Assembly: GCA_019321725.1 (NCBI GenBank)
Contig: CM033122.1
Coordinates: 13,728,274 to 13,792,273, forward strand
Source: Paulownia fortunei
Lineage: Eukaryota > Streptophyta > Magnoliopsida > Lamiales > Paulowniaceae
DNA length: 64,000 nt
Reading direction: 5' to 3'
The translations under genes and the position numbers were made by a program. A model generated the notes under the pieces. That model worked only from the letters and a program-made list of their open reading frames with translations, did no database searches and was not told the DNA's origin. Of this stretch, positions 1 through 10,867 are shown piece after piece; position 1 is the first letter of the stretch, and every line of letters begins with the position of its first letter.

Positions 1-3000
1 ATGAAATGTATCTATTTGAATAAACTAAATATACCTCACAATATTCAGTCTAATCAGTTAGTTAAAATTGATGTGGAAATAACATCAACATCAAAAGTCA
101 AAATCAAACTCTACTTCAATTTGTTTGATATTTCGAAAACATGTGTGAAAATCATAAATAGGTACTTTACTTTTTATTTTCTCTTTTGCCCATTTATGTG
201 TTCTTATTTTGATTCAATTATTTTGTCAAATAATTTATTTTAAAAAATAAAAAAATTAAATATTTCAAATTTAAATAACAAAATTTAATTGCATTTTGAA
301 TTAATTAATAAATATAAACTAGGATATAAAAATTATTTATAAAATTTGTACAAATTAAAATTTGATATTGTGGAATGGTTTGATAAACTGAAATAAAACA
401 CCAAAATTACATCGAACATTATTTTTTATGAAAATAAAAATCAAATGCCAAATTTAAATTTTTTGTTCGACTTTGATAAATACCAAATTTTCAATTTTGA
501 TTTGATTTCATTGGTTTATCGAAGTATTGTCACCCCTATAAAAAATGTCACATTGAATTAGAATAGAAAAAGATATGAAGAACTATATGAAAATTATTTT
601 ATTATGAAATATGTCTGTTTCAATAAACTAAATATACCTCACAATATCCAATCTAATCAATTAGTTAAAATTAATATGGAAATAACATCTATTTTCTTAT
701 ATCAATTGAAAGATGCATTCCACTATTATATTTATAATTTTGGTTATTCCACTTCTAAAAAAAATATAATACAGTAAAACCTATATATTAAAGTGTATTT
801 ATAACTAAAATTGGATCTTTTCCAAATCATAGGATTAAATTTACAAAACCTCCTGTACTATGAGACTATAAGTATATTTTCATATGTTTGGGAGATACAA
901 AAATAATTATATCAGTTAATGAGATATTTGATTCCTTTAATATATGTTTTCTCAGGCGACCCACACCTAAATTTTATATTTATCTTTACCAATTTGCTAA
1001 TTTCTTCTGAAAATATGTGGAAAAATTATATTTATAAGTATTTTACCTTGTTTTTTCTTTTGACCATTTCCGATTATATGATTTTGTTAAATTAATTTTG
1101 TTAAAAAATAAAAAAAATAAATAGTTCAAAATTTAATAACAAAATCTAATTGTATTTTGAATTTATTATTTTTCGTTTGGTAAGTTAAAATTAAGAAAAA
1201 GGTGTAAGATTAATTAATAAATATGAAATAAGATATAACAACTATTTATAAAATTTTAAAAATTAAAATTCAATATTATGTACGATTTAATGAATTAAAA
1301 TAAAAAAATTAAAATCAAACCAAATACCAATTTTGTATGAAAATACACCTCACTATATCCAGTTTAAATAGATTCAATAACATTAATGTGAAAATAACAT
1401 CTACTTTTTTATATCAATTCAAATGCACATTCCACTATCAAATACACTTTCTGAAAAAAAAAAAAAAGAATACAACAAAACTTAGAATGTATTCATAACT
1501 AAAATTTGATCTTTTCTGAACCATGAGACTATATGAAAATAATTACATTAATTGATGGAGCATTCGATTCTTTTAATATATGTTTTATCCAGCCAACTAC
1601 ATCTAAATTTTATATTATATTTATCAATTGTAAGATCATATCCCAAAAGCGATGGTATTTCTTATATTTCACATATTTTATGCATAAAATTCAAATCTAT
1701 TTTAATCATTTGACTTATCTTTTTGTCATCACAATCATAATAGCTTAATTGCAACTGCATATGATATTTTACTTACTAAATTTTTTTACTTTGGGAATTT
1801 ATGGTAAATCAATATTGGAGTCACTTCATGAAAAAAAAACAAATCTTTTGGTTGATCATTTAATCTAAAAAAATTATTTATATTAATTTATTATCAGTCC
1901 GAACATTATAATTTTTATTGATTTTCTCTTTCTGCTTTTCTTCCAAACATTATTTTTCTTCTTTTAATACAAAAACGTGTTTGTCACTTGTATTTTTTGA
2001 AAATGATATTTTTTTCCCAAAATACCAAATTATTTATAACCCTATTTAGATAATCTTATACCCTACTATACTAACACTAGTTATAACACAATAACATTAA
2101 CAAAATATTTATAATTAAAAATGTCTCTCATTAACCACAATAAAATAATATTGACAATATATCTACAATTGATAAAATATCTTCTAAAATATATCATATC
2201 ATTGTCCCAATAAAACATTCACATTTTTTATTCTATACACATCCTCTAAACTCACTTTTCAAATACATTCTTTCAGAACTGTCTCCAAAAAATGACTAGA
2301 AATAAAACCAAACAAAGACTAAAAATTTTGAACAAAATCAAACATGGAAAAAATAAGTTGTATGAATCTTCATGCAATATCACCACATTTCAATATAAAT
2401 ATTTTAATATATATATATATATATTATATTAAATAGAAAATATTTTTGTATTACATTTACTTGTATATTTCTTGATCCTTTTACATATTATTCTACTAAA
2501 CTAATTATAGAATTTATAAAATTTGAGCATTTTAAAAGTATATACAGGGGGTAAAATGAAATTAACAATAATATTTTTTAAGGTAATCTAATAAAGATAA
2601 AATCTTATTATGTCTATATATTATTACAGTATTACAAAACTATATATAGCACATTTTCAGCTCAAATTCTTTTGTATTTTCATTTCTTAACAAAATCTAA
2701 TTATATTTTGAATTTATTATTTTTAGTTTGGTAATTTAAAAGTAAGAGAAAAAAGTAAAAAAACTAATTAATAAATAAAATTAGATAAAAAAATTATTTA
2801 TAAATTTTTTAAAAATTAAATTCGAGATTTGGTACAATTCAATAAATTAGAATAAAAAATTAAAATCAAACCAAATATTGAATTTTTTTTATTAACATGG
2901 TATATACCGAATTTTCAGTTTTGATTTACCAATTTTTTTTTTATCTCTAAAGAACAAATATCACCTATAAATTATGAGTTGAAAGAGAGTTCATTGCTTT

Positions 3001-3015
3001 GTTGCATTATTGACT
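1..3015. repeat. Diverged AT-rich repeat copies, no gene
   Basis: At least three degenerate copies of one AT-rich block are visible. The segment at 1-90 recurs at about 603-690 and, more diverged, at about 1336-1410. The segment around 152-410 recurs at about 1030-1335 and 2675-2900. Shared words include AATATACCTCACAATAT and TCTAATTGTATTTTGAATTT. The spacing suggests a unit of about 0.6-0.75 kb with indels. Short ORFs in this stretch are AT-rich chance ORFs with no recognisable domain. A short (TA)n run lies at 2408-2428. The family is not identified; it could be a decayed MITE or Helitron-derived filler. Confidence 0.5.
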
Positions 3016-3622
3016 GCAATTTTTTTTTGTAATAATTTAATTTACATTCTTTTAAAATACTTAATTTTTCAGTGTTAATTTTCATTCATCTTCTTTTTCT
3101 CGAGTTTATATATACTTTTAATTAATAAAATTACAACAAATAAAATTATAAAAATTAAAAGTATAATCTTTATATACACTAACTGTATGATTTCGAAGTT
3201 ATTGATATTCATTAATATGCTAATCCTGAAAATTAAAATGCAATCAACCATCAAACAAGATTTTAGGTTTGTATATTGGAGTAATGATATTGCTAGCTCT
3301 ATATACACTTTTACTATCAAACATCTGGCCGAGCTGCCATGAAATTTACCATGGAGTCGATAAGGGTATATATTGTGCACAATGGATGTGAAAGTTCTTT
3401 GAAATATATAGCAATGTCTAAAGATTTTAAAAAAAAATCAGAAACCTCAGAAAAGTCTGATTTTTTTTTTTTGAAGAACATGGGAAAAAAGTATTAGTTT
3501 GTATGATCTTCCAAATATTTCTACTGATATAGATAACATAGCCAATAATTTTTCAAGAAATATACATGATAAAATGTCAAAAAAAATATCTAAAGAAGAT
3601 TATAAAGTATAGCTAAAGTAAG
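3016..3622. other. AT-rich spacer before helicase remnant
   Basis: There is no gene that I can support. A minus-strand ORF at 3075-3380 has a hydrophobic C-terminal part but no recognisable family, and its composition matches the surrounding AT-rich DNA. The bases after about 3450 probably belong to the degenerate upstream part of the Helitron helicase that becomes readable at 3623. Confidence 0.35.
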
Positions 3623-4940
3623 TTGAATCCTAAACAACATAAGACTTTTTTAAATATCTTAAATTGCATACAAAAGGGCAAGGATTTCTTTATTGATGGG
3701 CCATATGGAATACGGAAAAGATTTTTATACCATATATTGTTAACTCATTTTATATCAAAAAATCAAATAGTACTTGTAACTACATCATCTAGAGTTGTTT
3801 TCGCAATAATGTTAATGGTAGAATAATATATTATCGCTTCAAAATACCAATAGATGCAATTGAATCAAATCAGTGCACTACGTTCAAGCAAAGTAGGGCT
3901 GCAGAGCTATTACATCAAACACAACTATTTTTACGAGATGAAGCACCAATGACAAAACGATAGTTATAAAAAATATTGATAAATTGAAAGACGTAATGAA
4001 AAATGGTGAGGATTTTGGTAAAAAGGTGATATATTTTTGCAAAGATTTTAGATAAGTATTAACAGTTGTTTATATGGCAATAATTTATCAAACTATTTCT
4101 GTAAGTTTGGTAAAATCATATTTGTGACCCAAAATGAAAAAATAATTACTTTATCAAGGAATATAAGTTGAGATATGATCCAAACTTCAGTGAGTTTTTA
4201 CTTAAAGTTAGAAAATGTGAAAAACCAAATGATACTAAAGGTAATATCAAAATTCCAGAAGAGATGATTATTAAGTCTAATAATGAAGAAAACTCAATAT
4301 TATGACTTATTAAAGTTATTTTCTCAACCTTAAATAAGAATACACATTCAACTCATTATATGACAAGTCAAGCATCGATAAGCAAGAACTTTTAATAGTT
4401 TTAATGAAATTATTGATGACACCAATTACAATTATGAAGATAATATTTTGAACTCTTTAATCTCAAATGGCTTGCCTTCTCATAAATTGGTGCTGAAAAA
4501 AAAATGTTCAATATTTTTTTTTGAGAAATTTGAACCCATAAAATGGATTGAGTAATGGTATAAGAATAGTATGCAGGACTTCAAGAATAATGTAATTGAT
4601 GGAGATATTGTGTTTTGACAACATACTAAAACGCTTATCTTTATACATAGAGTGCCACTTTCGTTAGTTGAAAATGAAAATTATTCATTTCAATTTAGAC
4701 GTAAATAATTTCATATACAAATTTGCTTTATAATGACAATTAAAAAAGCTCAAGGACAAATAATTTCAAATGTTAGTTTCTATTTGCCTCATTCAATGTC
4801 TTTTTAATGTCAATTATATATTACTCTCTTGATAGAAACTTTAATATCTATAACCAATAGTTGATTAAACAAGATATCTCAAATGTAATAAGAAGATGTA
4901 CACTAAAAATATTGTGTATAGACAAGTTTTGAGTGTAAGT
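3623..4940 (+). pseudogene. Helitron PIF1-type helicase remnant
   Basis: Several frames together read as the helicase half of a plant Helitron Rep/Hel protein. Visible pieces, in order: an N-terminal helicase start (LNPKQHKTFLNIL), a degraded Walker A region (FFIDGPYGIRKRFLY, where a GPGGTGKT-like loop is expected), a motif around HSRFKIP, a Walker B-like DEAPMTKR near 3940-3960, then blocks resembling FSEFLLKV, IPEEMII, LPSHKLVLKK, TIKKAQGQ and the terminal YTKNIVYRQVL at 4899-4936. Many stop codons, frameshifts and a ruined ATP-binding loop mean it is dead. The Rep (HUH) domain upstream is not recognisable. I did not find a convincing Helitron 3' terminal hairpin with CTRR. The order of motifs matches the Helitron helicase family, so the family call is firm although the element ends are not. 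Confidence 0.8.
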
Positions 4941-5789
4941 ACAAATATTTTTTTCTTAAGCAATACATTATATATTATTAGTAGTAACTACTATTTTATT
5001 TTTATTAGGGAAAAATAATATTAAAGAATGGTTCATTATAGTACAAAGTTTTGATACCTAACAATCATATAATGTGAAGAAAATTCCAGCATACAAGTAA
5101 TTAAAAAATAATAATTTGATTATTTATGAAGGTCATACTCAATTAAAATAGTTTAATAATATTATGTATAGGCCGTATGTATTCCGAATAATATGTAAAA
5201 ACTGATAAATAATTTTGTAGTTCCTTAAATAATATATATGTTATTTACTTAATTTTTAATCCTAAACCCTAATCCTTTCACTTTATTCCATATGTATTCA
5301 TCATTAAATAAGAAATATACCTAAATTATAATTTTATTTATGTTTGTAAAATAAATATTTTTTAAATATTAATTATCTATTTTGCTTAACATTTATATAT
5401 TTTTTTTAATTTGCCAAATTTTTTCAATCTATGGAGAATAAGTATAGTCTATAAAGTATGAGGTGAAAGAGAGTCTCTTGTTTTGTTATAATGTCATATC
5501 GATCAATAATTAGTTTATAAAATATTTTAAAATATTTTATTTACTATTTTTTAATTTATAAAGTATCTTATAATATCGTAATTTTATTTAAATATATTAT
5601 TAAATAATACAATTAATTTACTAAAATCATAACAGGCGTGTGGCTTACTAATATTGTTAAAAAACTATTGAAGACAAAAAAAATAAAAAAAATGTACGTA
5701 TTTTGTAGAGATTTTGGGGACAAAATTTACAAGTCTCACCAGCTAACTACAGCAATCCAAGTGTTATTGACACATATAGAACCTTTTTT
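4941..5789. other. AT-rich intergenic, probable element tail
   Basis: No coding sequence is seen. The stretch around 5445-5500 (TATGAGGTGAAAGAGAG) resembles 2965-3005 (TATGAGTTGAAAGAGAG), so a dispersed repeat seems to bracket the helicase remnant. The last 100 bases before 5790 may be 3' untranslated sequence of the minus-strand kinase gene. Confidence 0.4.
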
Positions 5790-6964
5790 CTAGAACATGT
5801 AGGATATGGAGGAAATTTTGTTTCTCATGCTGATCAAGATATCAGATACAGAAGGCCGATGGCTATGGGAATCACAAAGGCACATGGCGGAGAGGGCAGC
5901 CATGGCTTTGGCTTCTTCCAAGTAAAGGTCCCCTCTGAGACGTGGATCCACTATTTCCACAATCTTCTCCAAATCTCGCAGCATCGGTTCAGCCCTTGTC
6001 GTCAGTCTCTCTCTGCTCAACGGGTTAAAGGCTTGTATTCCAGTTATGAGTTCCAAGACAATCACACCGAAGCTGTAAACATCATTCTTCTTGGAGGCAA
6101 GCCCGGTTCTCAAATAGTGAGGATCTGTGTAGCCCGGAGAACCCAACATCATTATCCTATTGAAGAGAATCCCATCTTTGCGGACCCAAAATCGCATAGC
6201 TTGCAGTTCAGCTGCTCGTCCAGCAGTATATTTGAAGCTTTGATGTCGCCGTGGACAATTTGCAGGCTGCACTTGTCGTGGAGATACTCTATGGCCTGAG
6301 CGAGTTGGAATGCTATGGTCATGCGTCTCTTCCATGAAAGCAGCATCTTTGAGCCGTGAAGTTTCTCTTGCAAATTGCCGTTGGGGACATACTCAAACAT
6401 CAATATGCCTTCTGCAATCAATCAAAATAAATCAGATCGTGGACCAGAACTAGAATAATGAAAACTACACAAGTAAAAAAAAGAAACCTGATCAAACAAA
6501 TATATATATATATATATATAAATATGTATGTATTATATATATATATAATTATTAAACATGCCTCGATCATCACAATGACCAAGCAGCTTGACAATATTGG
6601 GGTGGTGGAGTCGGAGCAAGATCTCCAATTCCTGCTTGTAAGTTTGATTTAGACGCTCGCTGCTGCATTGGATCTTCACGGCAGCCGTGGATGAATCCGG
6701 GAACTCAGCAAGATAGACAGTACTGATGCCTCCGTACCCGATGACCAGCGAGAAATTCATGGTTAACCTCTGAATCTCTTCCCAAGAGAAAATCATTCGC
6801 ATCCCTTTAGATTTCTGCTTGCAAGCAGTAGCAGTATCTCCTACGTCTTCTGCAATATCAACAGCCGCAACTCTGTCGGCCACTCTTTTGCGCCTTAGCT
6901 TGAACCTGAGAAACTTGAGAAACTTCACGAAGCCCATCACAATTAAATTACTGTTAGAAATCAA
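5790..6964 (-). CDS. Receptor-like cytoplasmic kinase, frameshifted
   Basis: Two exons on the minus strand encode a soluble protein kinase of about 340 residues. Exon 1 is 6964-6562 and exon 2 is 6411-5790. Visible features: a basic N-terminus without signal peptide or membrane segment, the glycine loop GYGGISTVY, the ATP-binding lysine in AAVKIQ, the catalytic loop [12 protein letters not shown] (HGD in place of HRD, so a non-RD type), [20 protein letters not shown] as P+1 loop, and [16 protein letters not shown] as subdomain IX. The lack of an extracellular part points to a receptor-like cytoplasmic kinase. Between [11 protein letters not shown] and [10 protein letters not shown] the reading frame shifts near 6155-6185. 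The unshifted frame stops at 6152, so the product would lose the P+1 loop and C-lobe unless this is a sequence error. The start could be 6964 or the internal MGFVKF at 6937. The family is sure; whether it is active is not. Confidence 0.8.
6412..6561 (-). other. GC-AG intron of the kinase gene
   Basis: Joining CGAG at the end of exon 1 to AAGGC at the start of exon 2 gives the expected kinase sequence [14 protein letters not shown]. This requires a donor GC (G at 6561, C at 6560, context GAG|GCATGT) and a normal acceptor (TTGATTGCAG ending at 6412). The only nearby GT would break the frame. The 150-base intron is phase 1 and contains a (TA)n microsatellite at about 6500-6548. Confidence 0.75.
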
Positions 6965-7739
6965 TCAAGGGCGGAGTGCTCTCGAATGGATATTAAAAGG
7001 GAGGCAGGCGGTGGAGCGGTGGCTGCAGTGGGGTCAATAGTACTATCAGTGATGCTGCCTGGGAAATGACAAGGAAAGTGGATATTATTGATGAAGACGC
7101 AGCAGCAGCAGCCAAGCATAAATTAAGCAGTAGAAAATAGAAGAGTACAATAAAATATTGGGAAGGAACGTGAAAGTATTGGGGAATTATAACACAGACA
7201 TGAAAGGTGAGGTCCCCATGGATTAGTGATCCCACAGACAAATGGACGGCTTTTAACATTCCATCGCCCGTGTGGGTTTTGCAAATCTTTGTATTTGACC
7301 CGGTGCTGGAAGGTGAGGCCACCATGGAATCCCACAAGTTCTATTTTTTTTTTTTTTTTTTTTTTCTTGTGTTCAACAACCAGTGATGTTGAACTCCGGA
7401 GCATGTCAAAGAATTAAAGTTTTAAACAAATAATTTCAAGGATATTATACTACTAGTAACTACGTTTGCCCATAATGATATATACATTCCTGGACTAAAA
7501 TCTACTAATAAAATTATGGTGGAGTTGAGTTCCCCACCAGCCCACACTATGTTTGAAAGCAGGAGTCTCTGTCAAGATGGCCGGCGCCTCTTCCTGTTGG
7601 CCTGTCCCTGTCCAAATCCATAGTACAAATCTTCCCTTGGACTTCCGAATAAGCTGTTGGTAAGTAACACCAATTTTTAATCCCATATGAGAGAGAGTTG
7701 ACTCCACGTGTCTCTCCAATTTTTATTTACTTCTAGCTC
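6965..7739. promoter_or_regulatory. Kinase upstream region
   Basis: This is the 5' flank of the minus-strand kinase gene; no further gene is supported. It is less AT-rich than the surroundings. It contains a run of 22 T at 7344-7365 and two similar words, GGTGAGGTCCCCATGGA near 7206 and GGTGAGGCCACCATGGA near 7312. Overlapping short ORFs on both strands have no family resemblance. I cannot place a TATA box or transcription start with confidence. Confidence 0.35.
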
Positions 7740-8396
7740 GGGTTTTCATAAAATCCTCACCTTTAAATTATTTGATCAAAAAATCTATTAGAACTTTATG
7801 TATAAACTAAAAAACCTCCTTAAAGTAATATATATCGAAACAATAATTTTAGAAGATTATTTATATGAAAACAGTTCATTATTTTTAAAGAAATGAATGA
7901 GAATCCTTTTTAAGAATAAAAATACAAAGAAGTGAGAAAACTATCTTTAATTGTAGAGAAACAATATAGTAATTTTAATATAATTTTAAAAATAGAAGTG
8001 AGAGACCAAAATTTAAATTAAAGCTATCTTCTTGATTGACGTTTATGTAGGAAATCTACTTTGCAAAAATTATATTTTGTTGTATTAAAATTTTGAAAAA
8101 CAAAGTGAGAAAAAAAGAAATTTGACCTTCTTTAATAATTAATTTTAATATGAGAAGCAATGCTTAATAATTATAAAAACTTTTCTGAAATGCAATTTTT
8201 TAAAAAAAATAAGTCAAAAAATAAAGTCTAAGCAATATTTACTACATTAAAGAGTAATGACTTTTATATGTTCAAAATAAGCTGCTAGTCAAGTAATCTT
8301 AGTATCAGTAGATTAAAAATATAATTTTGAAAACATTAAGAGAAAGTTTTGTATTTTAAAAAGCATAATTGATGTAGAACTAATCTAATCATTAAA
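7740..8396. repeat. Possible left part of split TIR element
   Basis: AT-rich non-coding sequence that resembles the interior of the element at 47577-48794: for example ATTAATTTTAATATGAGAA near 8140 against ACTAATATTAATATGAGAA near 48045, and AAATATAATTTTGAAAACATTAA near 8316 against a similar run near 48205. The matching sequence seems to resume after the large insertion, from 27259. The resemblance is loose in AT-rich DNA, so the call is tentative. Confidence 0.3.
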
Positions 8397-8847
8397 TGGT
8401 GACTTCTCCTGCAATAATACTTCACTCGCTGGTTATCACATTTCCTTCTTTCACAGCTGGCGGTGGATGGATAATTGGATGGAAGGGTTTTTGTCAGCAG
8501 TACGCACAAACAGTTAGGGGTCCATAAAATTTGTCCGAAAATACCCTCAACGCTCAAGTCAGCAAGTGAACTGGGAAGAGAATAAATACATAAAGCATAA
8601 ATGGTCTACTACAAAATGAACTGAAATTGGGTATTTATAATTGATATCAGAGAGGATAGCAATTTGGTGCGATAATAGTGTATACACCTGGGTGGTAATC
8701 TATTTTAGCATTTTAGGAGTCCACGGGTTTGAAATATTTCTTTTTGGGCTTTTATTAGATTGGGCAACTTTTTTGAGTCTATAAGGTTTCTTATTGGGCA
8801 TTATTGAATTGAACGATTTTGGTGGGTTCATTTATTATGACAAATCA
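8397..8847 (-). repeat. Left (3') LTR of outer element
   Basis: It matches 24760-24829 + 26877-27258 along its full length. Shared words include TTCATTTATTATGA, CTTTTATTAGATT and AGAGAATAAATACATAAA. It begins TGGTGACTTCTCC and ends ATCA. A purine-rich tract on the minus strand follows just inside, as expected for a 3' LTR. Confidence 0.65.
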
Positions 8848-9454
8848 TACAACCCCACTTCCTAGTTGAATTCTTGTAGGAAAGATGCTTGTGAGTAGTC
8901 TTTTAATAAGATTTGGCTTCCATTCCTTGATGGACTTAGTATGCAGCCATGAGAAGTATAAAAGTAAATTGGCAAAGGTCTACGAATTTTGTTGGATTGC
9001 AAATTATTCTCTGAACATTGCTTGTGTAATAACATAAGGAAGCTTGGGCAGGAGGTGGACAAGAATATCCGATGAATTGGCTACGTTGAATGAAAGCAAA
9101 TTGCGTGACCGAATGTTGATCAAATTAGTATATGGTTTGAATATTCAAGTTTGTGTGCTGATAAATAATACTTCAATGATAGTATTACCATTCTATGTGG
9201 ACATAACTATTAAAATGCATCACCAATGACAAACAACTCCAAGAAATGCCATGAACTTCTAGTGAATGGATTTTTTAGAGCCTTGCTAGTCTCGACCTGC
9301 TCATGTAATGGATGGTACATTCATTACTTAAGGTAATGAATGAGTCTTTGGAGTGTTGCTAGTCTCGACCTGCTTATGTCAAGAGGTGGTCTCGGCCTAC
9401 TCAGGTTGAGAGGTAGTTTCATCCTTCAAGGTCGAGGAGCATTCTTCCTTATTT

Positions 9455-9473
9455 TATATATGTATACACATAC

Positions 9474-9505
<32 letters not shown>

Positions 9506-9508
9506 ATT
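9455..9508. repeat. TA/TG microsatellite
   Basis: A compound simple repeat, (TA)n with TATACACATACA, then (TG)n. It lies within the outer element interior. Confidence 0.85.
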
Positions 9509-9594
9509 AGCTTCTTTCTTGGCATTTCTTCGAACACGTGACGCTTGTAGGTTTCCTTGATGCTTAATGAGAGTTTTAGAACATTTCTCCCTCG

Positions 9595-9830
9595 TGCGCT
9601 TGTTGAGTTTATTGCGCTCGTCAAGGGATTTAAAAAAATTTCCCACATATGCTTGTTACATTCATTGAAGGACTTAAAAATATTTTCTTCGTGTGCTCAT
9701 TTTGCATGTCGAGTGACTTAGAAAATTTTCCTTCGTATGCTTGTTGCAGTCATTGAGGGACTCAAAAAAAATTTCTTTGTGCACTTGTTGTGCTCAATGA
9801 GGGACTTAGAAAATTTTCTTTAAGTGTTCA
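9595..9830. repeat. Tandem array, ~45-50 base unit
   Basis: About five degenerate units each read roughly as GCTTGTTG..TCATTGAGGGACTTA followed by AAAATTTTCTT. Examples start near 9595, 9650, 9698, 9740 and 9782. There is no coding potential. The array sits in the outer LTR element, whose other interior segment carries a different array. Confidence 0.65.
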
Positions 9831-10867
9831 GAAGTATTTTATCCTTGAGTCATTTTGTCGAGCATGTGTTGTGTGTAGGCTAGATGAGCAATTTTTGAGA
9901 TTTTAAGGGACATGATATGTGTCTATCGGGTTGAGATTATGCGGGTCAAGTACGTGGCTCGACCCATTCGTTGTTTAGAACTGATTAAGCATAGGCTCGA
10001 CCTATTGAGGAAGCTCGAGCTGCTCATTACTCGCCTACTGTTTCTTCTTCTTTTCCTAATCCTGGTGTCAATATGTCTGGCTCTTGTACTTTCTTAGACC
10101 CTTTCAGTTGTTAGGAGATAGGTGATAGTCCTATTTTCTTAGATTTTTTGGAGGAGCATTCTTTTCAGATGATCGATGCACTTAGGGATCTTCCCGAGTG
10201 CTCTCGTGAGTCTTTTGGCTTAGAATAGCCTCGGGAGTTAGATGGAAGTAAAAAGTCTACTGAGTCATCCTCTAGTGAGTCATGCTCTTTGACTCGTGAT
10301 ATCTTGTTAGTCATTATGTGGGACACTAAGTCTTTCCTCGTCGTAGAAGTTGGTGCTTCCTCGAGTTAATTAGAGGATGCTTTACCATTTACTTAGCATA
10401 TTTTGCTTTGATTTTTAGTTTTTGTGGTGACTCCTCTTTTCTTGGTTTATAGTTAAGCGAGTCAATGTTAAGTGAGTTGATCTAGGCATTTCACAGAGGA
10501 ATCTACTATGAGGGGTCCTCTTACTGCTTGTTGGTTTATCACAACCATCTCTTGTCACTGGTTTTACTGGGAGAGATCATTCCTCTTTCGAAGAGGTGCA
10601 GTGCCTCACGCTGATAAAAGTCGAGGGGAGATATCTTCTATGGTCACAAGGTTTTTGCTCTATGCCTTGTTATACCATTAGGGGATCTTTGCCTAACGAG
10701 CTTACTTATTTTCTTCTTTGCCATTTTCCTTTTACTTAGATTTTTCTAAGTGTTAAATCATTTTATTTCTTTTAGCTTGAATGTCCATCCGTTAAGCTAT
10801 TTTTTGTCATGTTGATAAGTGAGCAAGCTTACTAAGGAGCTATCTACTTTCTATGCCATGTTAGTTT

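Larger units (their letters stand above)
8848..10867. other. Outer element interior, non-coding
   Basis: No gag or pol domain can be read on either strand. The stretch holds a repeated phrase CTAGTCTCGACCTGCT (about 9287 and 9359), a microsatellite, a tandem array (9595-9830) and short chance ORFs. It ends where the solo LTR begins at 10868. Confidence 0.5.

Noticed and set aside
5859..6299. Plus-strand ORF of 146 codons over the kinase gene
   Set aside because: It is the antisense shadow of the kinase exon. It shows no domain, while the minus strand reads clear kinase motifs.
7226..7417. Short ORF with a poly-Phe tract
   Set aside because: The tract is a run of 22 T. No domain or conservation can be argued.
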